Assembly: GCF_007859395.1 (NCBI RefSeq)
Contig: NZ_VOHD01000003.1
Span: 789,028-853,027, forward strand
Direction of reading: 5' to 3'
Length of the DNA stretch: 64,000 nucleotides
Source of the DNA: Planomicrobium sp. CPCC 101110
GTDB taxonomy: Bacteria; Bacillota; Bacilli; Bacillales_A; Planococcaceae
Numbering within the stretch: position 1 is the first letter of the stretch; every line of letters starts with the position of its first letter. Shown here in pieces: positions 20,034 to 28,310 of the stretch. The notes under the pieces were generated by a model. It worked only from the letters and a program-made list of their open reading frames with translations, was not told the DNA's origin and did no database searches. The translations under genes and the position numbers were made by a program.

Positions 20034-23000
20034 ATGAAGAAACTAATCATCTTGATGACATTGTTTTTACTTTGCAACTCTTTGTTCCCGGCACAGTTTT
20101 TAGCAGCAGACACAGAAAAGGACACCACCCAGGAAAGTGCGTCTAGTGACGACGAATACAACGAATTCGGCATCAAAAAAGGCACGATGGTCCACGGCGA
20201 AGATATCAGTGAATTGAGTGAAGAAGAACTTCAATACATTCCGGAAGGCTGGAGAGATGGTGTAGTTGAAGACGTCCATGGCCATGCTGAAGGAGAGCAC
20301 GAAGAAGAAGCGCCGGAGGGTGCAATGTCGCGTGCGGCAACTTATCCAAATGTGAACGATTATATTGTTTCAAAGAAATTTACAACCGCTAAGATAGAAT
20401 ACGACTATAAATCAGTTTTCCCGAAAATGAACTACCGCTCTGGCTATGCCAAAGTTGAAGGCGTTGTCGCACATGAAACAGCGAACGACTCTTCCACGAT
20501 AACTGGTGAAATCTCCTATATGACCAGAAACTACCAAAATGCGTTTGTCCATGCATTTGTGGACCATCAGCGCATTATTGAAATCCATCCGACAGGCTAT
20601 AGTGTATGGGGCGCAGGCCGCTACGGCAACCAGCGTTTTGCGCAAGTGGAACTGGTGCGGGTCCATACGTTCGATAACTTTGCAAGATCAATCGACAACT
20701 ATGCTTCTTATATTGCATCTGTATTGTATAAATACAAATTGGGCGTAAGCAGCGCAGAAACAAAAGGTTCGGGCACATTGTGGTCGCATGCGGCTATCAG
20801 TAAATTCTTAGGCGGCACGAACCACTCAGACCCGCATGGCTACTTTGCGAAATATGGATATAACTGGTCGGAATTCACAGAACTTGTAACAGCTAAATAC
20901 AAAAAGTTGGCAGGAACTACAACACCGGTAACTCCAGTAGCAGCCCCTAAAGAAGTGGCAACAAGCAAATTGGGGCATTTGAAGAGCTCAAGCGCGAAAA
21001 TCTATTCGAAACTCTCTTCAACTGCTTCTACAAGCGCAGGAACTACAAACCTGAACGAAGTTTTCTACATTAAGAAAGAAGCAACTGTCGGCAGCACTAA
21101 ATATTATTTGATCAGCCAACAACCAAGCGCTACAACAGGTGTAGTGGGATGGGTCAAATCAACGGACATTACTGTCCAAACCCATTCAACAGTCGACAAG
21201 AATGCAAAAATTTACTATATCAAAGGAACAGGCAGCGCTTATACAAAACCATGGGGCGGCACAGGCGATTATTATTTCAAGAGCCTTGCGGCAAGCGCTG
21301 GGGTTGAATTTAAAGTCAACATGACTGAGAAAGTCGGCAGCACCACTTGGTACCGAGGCGTTGCAAACGGACGAACCATTTGGATTGAAGCGAAAAACGT
21401 TGTAAGCTCCGTAGAAAAAGCAGTAAGCAAATTGGGGCATATCAAAAGCAGCACAGTAAAAATCTACCCAGATTTGACGAAGTTGAGTTCTACTATTACG
21501 GCTGGAACAACTTATACAAATACAGTGTATTATATCAAAAAAGAAGTGTTGCTACACGGCACAACTTACTACCTTCTAAGCAAAAATCCAAGCAGCACGA
21601 CAGGCGTAGTCGGCTGGGCTAAAGCGACAGACGTAACAGCCCAGACTCATGCGACAGTGGATAAAAAAGCGAAAACCTTCTATGCATTAGGAACAGGCAG
21701 TGCTTATACAAAAGTGTGGGGGGGATCGAAAGATTTTTACTTCCAAAAACTTGTTGTTAGCTCTGGCCGCGAATTCAAAGTGAATTTGACTGAAAAAGTT
21801 GGCAGCACTATTTGGTATCAAGGTGTATTGAATGGAAAAACGGTTTGGATTGAAGCGAAAAATGTTTCAGCTGCTAAAACGACAGCCACAAGCAAAATTG
21901 GTCAAATAGAAAGCAGTAAAGTGAAAATCTACAAAGACTTGAACAACTTGTCTTCGACGGCCGCTGCAGGGACAACCTACACAAACAAGGCATATTACAT
22001 CAAGCAAAAAGCGGTGTTGAACGGTGTCTCGTACTACTTGTTGAGCAACAGTCCGAGCGCTACCACCGGAGTTGTCGGCTGGGTCAAAACGAGCGACATG
22101 AAAGCACATACCCACACAACCATCGATAAAAAGGCCAAAACGTTTTATATCAAAGGGACAGGAAGTTCTTATACAAAAGCGTGGGGAAGAACAAACGACA
22201 TCAGCGTGAAAAGCTTGAAAACTTTTAAAAACAAGCCGTTTGAAGTGAAGAAAACTGAAAAAGTCGGGGCTTCGCTTTGGTATTACGGAGTTCTGGACGG
22301 CAAGTCAATGTGGATCCGTTATTCTTTGTTGTCAAGCGAAGGGGAAGCGCAAAAAGTTGCCGTTTCTTCTGTCAAAAAGACGGCAACAAGCAAAATTGGT
22401 CAAATAGAAAGCAGTAAAGTGAAAATCTACAAAGACCTGAACAACTTGTCTTCGACGGCCGCTGCAGGGACAACTTATACAAACAAGGCATATTACATCA
22501 AGCAAAAAGCGGTGTTGAACGGTGTCTCATACTACTTGTTGAGCACCAGTCCGAGCATCACGACCGGAGTTGTCGGCTGGGTCAAAACGAGCGACATGAA
22601 AGCACATACCCACAAAGCTATCGATAAGACGGCGAAAACCCTATACATCACGGGCAGAGGAAGCTCTTATACAAAAGCTTGGGGAAGAACAAACGACATC
22701 AGCGTGAAAAGCTTGAAAACTTTTAAAAACAAGCCGTTTGAAGTGAAGAAAACTGAAAAAGTCGGGGCTTCGCTTTGGTATTACGGAGTTCTGGACGGCA
22801 AGTCAATGTGGATCCGTTATTCTTTGTTGTCAAGCGAAGGGGAAGCGCAAAAAGTTGCCGTTTCTTCTGTCAAAAAGACGGCAACAAGCAAAATTGGTCA
22901 AATAGAAAGCAGTAAAGTGAAAATCTACAAAGACTTGAACAACTTGTCTTCAACGGTCACTGCAGGAAAGACTTACACAAACAAAGCTTATTACATCAAA

Positions 23001-23336
23001 CAAAAAGCGGTGTTGAATGGCGTATCGTACTACTTGTTGAGCAGTAAACCAAGCATCACTACTGGTGTTGTCGGCTGGGTCAAAACGAGCGACATGAAAG
23101 CGCACACCCACAAAGCTATCGACAAAACGGCCAAAACCCTATACATTACGGGAAGAGGAAGCTCATATACGAAAGCTTGGGGAAGAACAAACGACATCAG
23201 CGTGAAAAGCTTGAAAACGTATAAAAACAAACCGTTTAAAGTGAAGAAAACTGAAAAAGTCGGGGCTTCGCTTTGGTATTACGGAGTTCTGGACGGCAAG
23301 TCAATGTGGATCCGTTATTCTTTGTTAAAAAAGTAA
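20034..23336 (+). CDS. Secreted N-acetylmuramoyl-L-alanine amidase with GW repeats (autolysin)
   Basis: An amidase of 1100 residues. ATG 20034 follows TTTGGAGGAAAAA directly; a TTG at 20022 is rejected. Signal peptide 1-25 (cut near FLAA-D), acidic linker to about 105, Amidase_2 domain about 120-290, then five GW units of about 150-166 residues. Zinc ligands are H147 (VVAHETAN), H252 (LWSHAAIS) and D266 (NHSDPHGY), with E206 as the likely catalytic residue. The spacing 147/252/266 equals that of the staphylococcal Atl amidase (265/370/384, from memory). It cleaves the MurNAc-L-Ala bond. Together with the preceding glucosaminidase it supplies both activities of Atl from two genes. The last three repeats are almost identical at DNA level. 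Confidence 0.92.
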   Translation: MKKLIILMTLFLLCNSLFPAQFLAADTEKDTTQESASSDDEYNEFGIKKGTMVHGEDISELSEEELQYIPEGWRDGVVEDVHGHAEGEHEEEAPEGAMSRAATYPNVNDYIVSKKFTTAKIEYDYKSVFPKMNYRSGYAKVEGVVAHETANDSSTITGEISYMTRNYQNAFVHAFVDHQRIIEIHPTGYSVWGAGRYGNQRFAQVELVRVHTFDNFARSIDNYASYIASVLYKYKLGVSSAETKGSGTLWSHAAISKFLGGTNHSDPHGYFAKYGYNWSEFTELVTAKYKKLAGTTTPVTPVAAPKEVATSKLGHLKSSSAKIYSKLSSTASTSAGTTNLNEVFYIKKEATVGSTKYYLISQQPSATTGVVGWVKSTDITVQTHSTVDKNAKIYYIKGTGSAYTKPWGGTGDYYFKSLAASAGVEFKVNMTEKVGSTTWYRGVANGRTIWIEAKNVVSSVEKAVSKLGHIKSSTVKIYPDLTKLSSTITAGTTYTNTVYYIKKEVLLHGTTYYLLSKNPSSTTGVVGWAKATDVTAQTHATVDKKAKTFYALGTGSAYTKVWGGSKDFYFQKLVVSSGREFKVNLTEKVGSTIWYQGVLNGKTVWIEAKNVSAAKTTATSKIGQIESSKVKIYKDLNNLSSTAAAGTTYTNKAYYIKQKAVLNGVSYYLLSNSPSATTGVVGWVKTSDMKAHTHTTIDKKAKTFYIKGTGSSYTKAWGRTNDISVKSLKTFKNKPFEVKKTEKVGASLWYYGVLDGKSMWIRYSLLSSEGEAQKVAVSSVKKTATSKIGQIESSKVKIYKDLNNLSSTAAAGTTYTNKAYYIKQKAVLNGVSYYLLSTSPSITTGVVGWVKTSDMKAHTHKAIDKTAKTLYITGRGSSYTKAWGRTNDISVKSLKTFKNKPFEVKKTEKVGASLWYYGVLDGKSMWIRYSLLSSEGEAQKVAVSSVKKTATSKIGQIESSKVKIYKDLNNLSSTVTAGKTYTNKAYYIKQKAVLNGVSYYLLSSKPSITTGVVGWVKTSDMKAHTHKAIDKTAKTLYITGRGSSYTKAWGRTNDISVKSLKTYKNKPFKVKKTEKVGASLWYYGVLDGKSMWIRYSLLKK
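21883..23333 (+). repeat. Three near-identical 498-bp tandem repeats inside the amidase gene
   Basis: The sequence AGCAAAATTGGTCAAATAG starts at 21891, 22389 and 22887, exactly 498 bp apart (166 codons). Copies 1 and 2 differ by few bases over long stretches; copy 3 is a little more divergent. Recent duplication or gene conversion is the likely cause, and the tract should vary in copy number. Confidence 0.9.
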
Positions 23337-23352
23337 AGAAATAGTGTTAGAG

Positions 23353-23381
23353 AAAAGGCGCCCTTATGTAGGGTGCTTTTT
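23353..23381 (+). terminator. Terminator after the amidase gene
   Basis: Stem AAAAGGCGCCCT (23353-23364) with AGGGTGCTTTTT (23370-23381), with wobble pairs, and a T-run. Confidence 0.8.
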
Positions 23382-23491
23382 CTATAGTTGAAACAATCCT
23401 AAAGCTTTATAAATGATTTTCATACAAATTTTTCATTATTAACGGTTCAAATTAACATATTTCTAAAAATTCTAATTATTGTATTTGTTTT

Positions 23492-23521
23492 TTTCCAGAT
23501 TCTTGTATACTTGTTTATAAT
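23492..23521 (+). promoter_or_regulatory. Candidate sigma-A promoter of the 213-residue secreted protein
   Basis: TTTCCA (23492-23497), 18 bp, TATAAT (23516-23521), 28 nt before the start codon. Confidence 0.45.
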
Positions 23522-23548
23522 CCCGACTATAACAAAGAGGTGGAATCA

Positions 23549-24190
23549 TTGGAAAAACGCGTGATAAGCAAGCTATTAATAAGTTTTGTGTTGTTTATAT
23601 CTGTTGTTTTATCATTTAACTTATCCCCGCTTGCTGCAGGAAAAGATCCTGTTTTTGTAGTGGTTGGACCTGGTGGCCCGTCCACTCCAGGCAAGCAGTT
23701 TGCTGACCCGGACTTCTCGGGGGAAACTGCGATTGTTGTAGCAGGAGTGGCTGATGATAATGGCAATTTGGCCATCCATTTCAGCGAAGTGACAGTTGCA
23801 AAGCTCCTTATCAGCAAAAAACCGTTGAAAGTTGATATGCCTGGTGCTGACTTAACTTTCTCCGCCGGTAATATCAGGGAAATTGTGACGGCGGCTGGCG
23901 ATATATTCACTTTGCAGCTTGGATACGATTACGCCAGAAAAGCAGGCAACCGTACCGCTGTAACCAATCAAATCTCGATCGGCATAAAAAACGTGGGAGG
24001 AAATAACAAGGCGGTCAGTTTCTCTCCTGCCGCAAAGCTTGCATTTGATGTAAGCAGCGGGGCGAAAAATTTGAAAGGCGCAAAAAAGGCGGCCAATGGC
24101 CAATGGAAGAACACCGCCGGTAAGAAAAGTGGCAGCACTTTCACTATATCTATGAACGATCTTGGAAACTACACTGTCGTTTCCGATTAA
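23549..24190 (+). CDS. Secreted protein of unknown function
   Basis: A 213-residue protein with a clear signal peptide (KLLISFVLFISVVLSFNLSPLAA, shown only in outline). TTG 23549 is preferred because AGGTGG lies 6 nt upstream; GTG 23540 would put the ribosome site inside the gene. I do not recognise a family. The mature part is glycine-, valine- and alanine-rich with alternating hydrophobic residues, suggesting a single beta-sandwich; the phrases KVDMPGADLTF and DLGNYTVVSD resemble the edges of ZU5/autoproteolysis-type or S-layer-like beta domains, which is only an impression. It sits between the amidase and a surface protease and has its own promoter and terminator, so an envelope role is likely. 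Confidence 0.6.
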   Translation: MEKRVISKLLISFVLFISVVLSFNLSPLAAGKDPVFVVVGPGGPSTPGKQFADPDFSGETAIVVAGVADDNGNLAIHFSEVTVAKLLISKKPLKVDMPGADLTFSAGNIREIVTAAGDIFTLQLGYDYARKAGNRTAVTNQISIGIKNVGGNNKAVSFSPAAKLAFDVSSGAKNLKGAKKAANGQWKNTAGKKSGSTFTISMNDLGNYTVVSD

Positions 24191-24206
24191 CCTATACCGA
24201 GTGAAG

Positions 24207-24244
24207 AAGGCTGGATTCCTTTTCGAGGGAATCCAGCCTTTTTG
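24207..24244 (+). terminator. Terminator after the secreted unknown protein
   Basis: A perfect 13-bp stem, AAGGCTGGATTCC (24207-24219) with GGAATCCAGCCTT (24228-24240), and a T-run. Confidence 0.9.
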
Positions 24245-24425
24245 AACGGTAAAAAGTTTAAATTGATTATCCTCCTTCTTTTTGTTATATTAGTTCGAGG
24301 AATTGTAAATTTCTCTAAACAATAACAACAATAACGCAAGTTTTAAATCTGCGATTTATATTTGAAACTATAAGATTTTTGAAACGTCTATTATATGACC
24401 ATAAAAGATGAAAAGAGTTGAACAT

Positions 24426-25757
24426 ATGAACAAGCGATTGGAAAACAGAAAATCCGCTCAAGCAAGAAAACGCATATTCATGACCGTATGGTCGTTTCTT
24501 TTATTAGCGGCTATCGGGCTTGGTGGTTACTTTTTAGTTGCAACGCCTGATTCATCGGCGCAACTGGTCAGCAAACAAGATTCTTTTGCCGGAAAAACGT
24601 ACGCCGGCTTTAAAATAGCGGAAGAAGATGTCGAAGAGCTCAAGCAACCGGAGACCCCGATAGAAGGTGCTGTGGAAGATGTGAGGGAAGAAACTGCTGA
24701 AGCGCCGGTGGAAGAACCTGCAGAAGAGCCAGTCCCTGAGGTGATAGAAAGCGCCGAACCGGTTGTGGCACCGAAAAAAGATCTATCAACGACAATCGCC
24801 AATGCAAAATCATACGTTTACACCATATATACGGATTTGGAACAAGGATCTGGATTCCTGTTTAATACTGAAGGCGATATTTTAACAAACGCCCATGTCG
24901 TCAAAGATGCTTCTTATGTGGTCTTGACCAACAGCGACGGGCAGGAATTCACGGGGCAAGTGATCGGGATTTCGGAAACAACCGATATTGCCCTGGTGCG
25001 AGTGGAAGCTTTAGCGGGGAAAGAACCGATGGCGATGGAAACTTCCCAAGTGGAAGTGGGCACAGAAGTGTTCGCCCTTGGAAGCCCTGAGAACATCAGC
25101 AACACCGCAACGGAAGGCCAAATCACCGGTACCAGCAAAAACTTCTCAGACGATTATGAATACAAGGATTTATACGAAATGAACGCAACGATCAAAAAAG
25201 GTTCAAGCGGCGGCCCGTTGATTGCTGCAGAAACTGAGCGCATCCTAGGCATCAATTCGATCATTCTCGAAGACGATCCGAACATCGGCTATGCCATTCC
25301 GATCTACACCGTCATCGATCAACTGAATGAGTGGGTTAAAAACCCGATCCAGTACGAAGACGACGAAGTGGTGCTGCCGGACGTCAAAGATGCACACTTT
25401 GACAAAGAGCTCTTAAAGAGCTTTATAGAGGCCTATTACGAGTTGCTTCCATATTCATTGAACGACCAGAAAATAGCTTACTACCAATCTTACTTGCTTC
25501 CAGGAAGCCAAGGAGAAATAGAAGGCAAGAAATTAGTTGAAGAACTGGCTATTGAAGACCGGACCTTCGACATCATCAAGCCAACTGTCAAGAACATCGA
25601 AATCGGCGAAGAAAAGGCCGTTATAGAAGTGGAAGCAGTTTTCACGTTCCATAGTCCGGAAAATGATGAAACTGCTACAATCACCCATAACAAGCTTTAT
25701 ACCGTAGTGATCGATGAATTCGGCGACTATATGATAGAAACAATTGAAGACAAATAA
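24426..25757 (+). CDS. Membrane-anchored trypsin-like serine protease with NTF2-like tail
   Basis: A 443-residue HtrA-type S1C protease. A short basic cytoplasmic tail, a membrane helix (about 17-38) and an acidic Glu/Pro-rich linker (about 65-115) precede the protease domain (about 120-315). The triad is H157 (TNAHVV), D187 (TDIALV) and S261 (GSSGGPL). There is no PDZ domain. The last 110 residues (FIEAYYELLPYSLN... ) look like the NTF2-like C-terminal domain of TcaA-type proteins. ATG 24426 is chosen; ATG 24408 would add six residues and neither has a strong ribosome site. It is a paralogue of the zinc-ribbon protease at 44091. Likely role: quality control or processing outside the membrane. 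Confidence 0.85.
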   Translation: MNKRLENRKSAQARKRIFMTVWSFLLLAAIGLGGYFLVATPDSSAQLVSKQDSFAGKTYAGFKIAEEDVEELKQPETPIEGAVEDVREETAEAPVEEPAEEPVPEVIESAEPVVAPKKDLSTTIANAKSYVYTIYTDLEQGSGFLFNTEGDILTNAHVVKDASYVVLTNSDGQEFTGQVIGISETTDIALVRVEALAGKEPMAMETSQVEVGTEVFALGSPENISNTATEGQITGTSKNFSDDYEYKDLYEMNATIKKGSSGGPLIAAETERILGINSIILEDDPNIGYAIPIYTVIDQLNEWVKNPIQYEDDEVVLPDVKDAHFDKELLKSFIEAYYELLPYSLNDQKIAYYQSYLLPGSQGEIEGKKLVEELAIEDRTFDIIKPTVKNIEIGEEKAVIEVEAVFTFHSPENDETATITHNKLYTVVIDEFGDYMIETIEDK

Positions 25758-25768
25758 GAACGAGCAGG

Positions 25769-25797
25769 ATCCCGGGGATGGTTCCCCGGGATTTTTT
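25769..25797 (+). terminator. Terminator after the trypsin-like protease gene
   Basis: Perfect stem ATCCCGGGGA (25769-25778) with TCCCCGGGAT (25783-25792) and a T-run. Confidence 0.9.
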
Positions 25798-25818
25798 ATG
25801 TGGAAGAGGGAGTGGAGA

Positions 25819-26400
25819 GGCTGGGAATATTTTCTTCATGAAGTTTTGGGGTTTTAACATGTAATACTTCAGCTTCTACAAGAACTCATACGGGGCTTGC
25901 ATAACAAACCTGGTTTTTTACAGGGTTATTTGCATTTCTATATGAATTTCTTAAAAAGCCTCTCTAAAACAAACGTTTAAACTGAAGTTAGATTCTCGTG
26001 ATTGAACAAGCTCTATCCAAACAATAGATTTTTCTTGGATCAGAAAGCGGCATGGGAATACTTTCTTCATGAAATTTCAAAGTTTCACATGAACAAACGA
26101 AGCATATACATAAATTCTTTAGTTCTATACATAATAAACCAAGCCTTCTAAAGGAGTTATTCGCAATTCTATCTGGATTTCCTAAAAGTTCCTTAGAAAT
26201 CACAGGCTCAAAGCGACTAAAGATGCTGCTTGTCGAGCGAGTTGCGTTTTGTCAAAAAGCCTTGCTAGGATCAAAAAACGGGATGGGAAAACCTGCTTCA
26301 TGATTCAACATGAACAAGTATAGCCATTAAATGATGTCTTCCGCTCCATACACAACAAACTACAAGTTTAATAGGTGTTATTCTAAAACGCACTGCTATA
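25819..26400 (+). repeat. Intergenic array A2/A3: triplicated 230-bp unit with 21-bp phasing
   Basis: A 580-bp gap without a gene. A diverged unit begins at about 25819, 26049 and 26280 (CTGGGAATATTTTCTTCATG and variants), roughly 230 bp apart. Within units, CATGAA-like hexamers recur every 21 bp: 25837, 25858, 25879, 25900; then 26068, 26088, 26109, 26130. The first two units also share their right parts (GTTATTTGCATTTCTATATG near 25925 and GTTATTCGCAATTCTATCTG near 26156). The left edge matches array A1 near 4531. Confidence 0.75.
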
Positions 26401-26411
26401 TATTGGAATAT

Positions 26412-26445
26412 AAAAAGCCGGCCATCGAAAATGATGGCCGGCTTT
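26412..26445 (-). terminator. Terminator of the first NlpC/P60 gene (minus strand)
   Basis: A perfect 13-bp stem, AAAGCCGGCCATC (26414-26426) with GATGGCCGGCTTT (26433-26445). The T-run is on the minus strand. Confidence 0.9.
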
Positions 26446-26456
26446 CTAAGAGCTCC

Positions 26457-27485
26457 TTAGTAGCTTCTGAAGCTATGGAATTTTTTGCCCCAATAAGAAT
26501 CGTTCAAGCTTACAACCGCTGCCTTAGAGCCGCCAGCGTGCACGAACTGGTTGTTGCCGATGTAGATTCCGACATGCGAAATGCCTGCACGGTAAGTGTT
26601 CGCGAAAAACACAAGATCTCCAGGCTGCGGGTTTGAAACATGAGACGTTTCCGCATATTGCGAAAGTGTAGTGCGCGATATGGATTTCCCGGCTTGCTTG
26701 AATGCGTACTGGATAAATCCGCTGCAGTCAAAGCCGCTCGGAGTTGTGCCGCCGAACACGTAAGGAGTTCCTCGTAGAGCCAATGCTTCGGAGACGACTT
26801 TAGAATCGATAGATGAAGAACTAGATGCTTTTTTAACAGTAGTTGACGCTTTTTTAGCAGTCGACTTGGTTACCAACGTGCTTATAACCCAACCTTTTTT
26901 TGAGCCGATTTTCACTTTATACCAAGTTTGGCTGCCGACTTTCTTTTTGTGGGTAGCAGTAGCCTTGGCACCTTTTTTAGCGACGGTTACCACTTTATAT
27001 TTAGTGCTCGCCCCTGAACGGACGTTAGAAGAGTATTTGAATTTATATGTCCCGGATAACTTTGATGCCTTGCTTGAAGATGTTGATGCCTTTTTGGCAG
27101 ATGCTTTCTTAGTTAGAAGTGTGCTTAAAACCCAACCTGATTTTGAACCGACTTTCACTTTGTACCAAGTTTTGCTGCCAACTTTCTTTTTGTAAGTGGC
27201 AGTGGCAGTAGCGCCTTTTTTAGCAAGCGTTACTTTTTTATATTTTGTGCCCGCATTTTGGCGGACATTCGTGTTGTATTTGAATTTGTATGTGCCAGAC
27301 ATTTTTGTAGCTTTGCTTGAAGCAACTTGCTCGACATCCAAGTTGTATCCGCTGGTTGTTGACTGGTCTGCGACTGCTGTAGTGACAGCATTAGTTTTAG
27401 AGTGGATCGCCGCTTCTGCATCTGTGGCCGAGTTAGATAAGATCAATGAACCTGCTGCTAAGATTGTAACGAATAATTTTCTCAT
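26457..27485 (-). CDS. Secreted NlpC/P60 endopeptidase with two SH3 domains
   Basis: A 342-residue secreted cysteine peptidase, expected to cut between D-Glu and the diamino acid of murein stem peptides (LytE/LytF/CwlO class). Signal peptide 1-26 (cut near AEAA). Two SH3_3 domains (about 62-127 and 142-207) share the pattern GTYKFKY..NVR..AGTKYK; Ser/Lys/Thr-rich linkers follow each. The NlpC/P60 domain (about 225-342) has catalytic C254 (GFDCSGF), H304 (SHVGIYIG) and a third polar residue H316. The ribosome site AGGGGAAAAC precedes ATG 27485. It is a tandem paralogue of the gene at 28311, with a shared leader, promoter and WalR-like box. Confidence 0.93.
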   Translation of the reverse strand: MRKLFVTILAAGSLILSNSATDAEAAIHSKTNAVTTAVADQSTTSGYNLDVEQVASSKATKMSGTYKFKYNTNVRQNAGTKYKKVTLAKKGATATATYKKKVGSKTWYKVKVGSKSGWVLSTLLTKKASAKKASTSSSKASKLSGTYKFKYSSNVRSGASTKYKVVTVAKKGAKATATHKKKVGSQTWYKVKIGSKKGWVISTLVTKSTAKKASTTVKKASSSSSIDSKVVSEALALRGTPYVFGGTTPSGFDCSGFIQYAFKQAGKSISRTTLSQYAETSHVSNPQPGDLVFFANTYRAGISHVGIYIGNNQFVHAGGSKAAVVSLNDSYWGKKFHSFRSY

Positions 27486-27548
27486 TGTTTTCCCCTAACG
27501 TTTTTTGTTATCCCAGAATAAGGATTAAGTGTTCGTTCTCTGTTAACA

Positions 27549-27577
27549 ACTATAGGGACTATAGATCCAAAATACAA
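27549..27577 (-). promoter_or_regulatory. Promoter of the first NlpC/P60 gene
   Basis: Read on the minus strand: TTGTAT (27572-27577), 17 bp, TATAGT (27549-27554). The same arrangement precedes the paralogue. Confidence 0.65.
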
Positions 27578-27598
27578 TGTCAGTAACATTTCTAAAGT

Positions 27599-27615
27599 AT
27601 TACAATTATATTACA
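27599..27615 (-). promoter_or_regulatory. WalR-type box upstream of the first NlpC/P60 gene
   Basis: On the minus strand TGTAAT-ATAAT-TGTAAT, a perfect match to the known WalR (YycF) consensus TGTWAH-N5-TGTWAH. It lies 21 bp upstream of the -35 hexamer. Confidence 0.65.
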
Positions 27616-28045
27616 TAATGGAAAAACGCTTACAAATACTGCTGCAATAGGGTTTCTTAAAATATGAAAAATGTTTAAAAACTAAAAGAAAAGGATATAT
27701 TAAAAGGATTTTGGAAAAATATAATGTAATTTAATTCTATTTAGAAGAGTAAATAAACCTAAAAAGGAGATGGATTTACATCTATGCACACTAAAAGGAT
27801 GAAATTATCTAGTTGAAAATTAAAATTCGAGCTGGAGAATAAAACGTATAAGAGGGCTTCGAAAAAGGGGTAAAAATTACTAGTCATAACCTTAAAGAAA
27901 TTATTAGATAGATGAAAAATGATTTTATCTTTTATAGAAATAACTGCCTATAATTATTTCAAAGTAACTATCTATAATATTTAATAAAAGGAATGAAAGT
28001 TAACAGGTTTATGATGAAGGGAACCAAAGAGACAGGGCTGGAGAG
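27616..28045. other. AT-rich intergenic stretch between the NlpC/P60 paralogues
   Basis: About 430 bp of AT-rich sequence with no coding signal on either strand. I see no terminator, operator or repeat in it beyond simple A/T tracts. Confidence 0.5.
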
Positions 28046-28262
28046 AAGAGCGAATGAGTTTCTTCTATATAAATAGTGTTTGCTTGCAAGTGGTATTCTC
28101 GCCGAAAAACTGCAGAGCGCCGTTTGAGCGAATTTCATATAGAAGCTCAAATTTGTTGTGAAGGGATGCTGCCGATTCATGAAGAAACGCGGATTGATGT
28201 TATAAGAATGCAGATACTTCATGTAAGAGGCCTTGAACTGCATAAAGAAATAGCGTTCAATA
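28046..28262 (-). repeat. Intergenic array A4 (CATGAA-type repeats, minus orientation)
   Basis: On the plus strand TTCATA/TTCATG-like hexamers start at 28134, 28176, 28218 and 28239, multiples of 21 bp. This is the reverse complement of the family seen at 4553 and 25837. The minus-strand translation gives degenerate heptads (YMKYLHS, FMNRQHP, YMKFAQT). It lies just downstream of the minus-strand NlpC gene, so it again follows a terminator in the direction of transcription. Confidence 0.65.
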
Positions 28263-28266
28263 AAAA

Positions 28267-28299
28267 AAAAGCCAACGCCGATGATCGGTGTTGGCTTTT
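28267..28299 (-). terminator. Terminator of the second NlpC/P60 gene (minus strand)
   Basis: Stem AAAAGCCAACGCCGA (28267-28281) with TCGGTGTTGGCTTTT (28285-28299), one wobble pair. Confidence 0.9.
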
Positions 28300-28310
28300 C
28301 AATCTGTTTC

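Noticed and set aside
26331..26636. 101-codon plus-strand ORF
   Set aside because: Crosses the repeat array, a terminator and the 3' end of the minus-strand NlpC gene.
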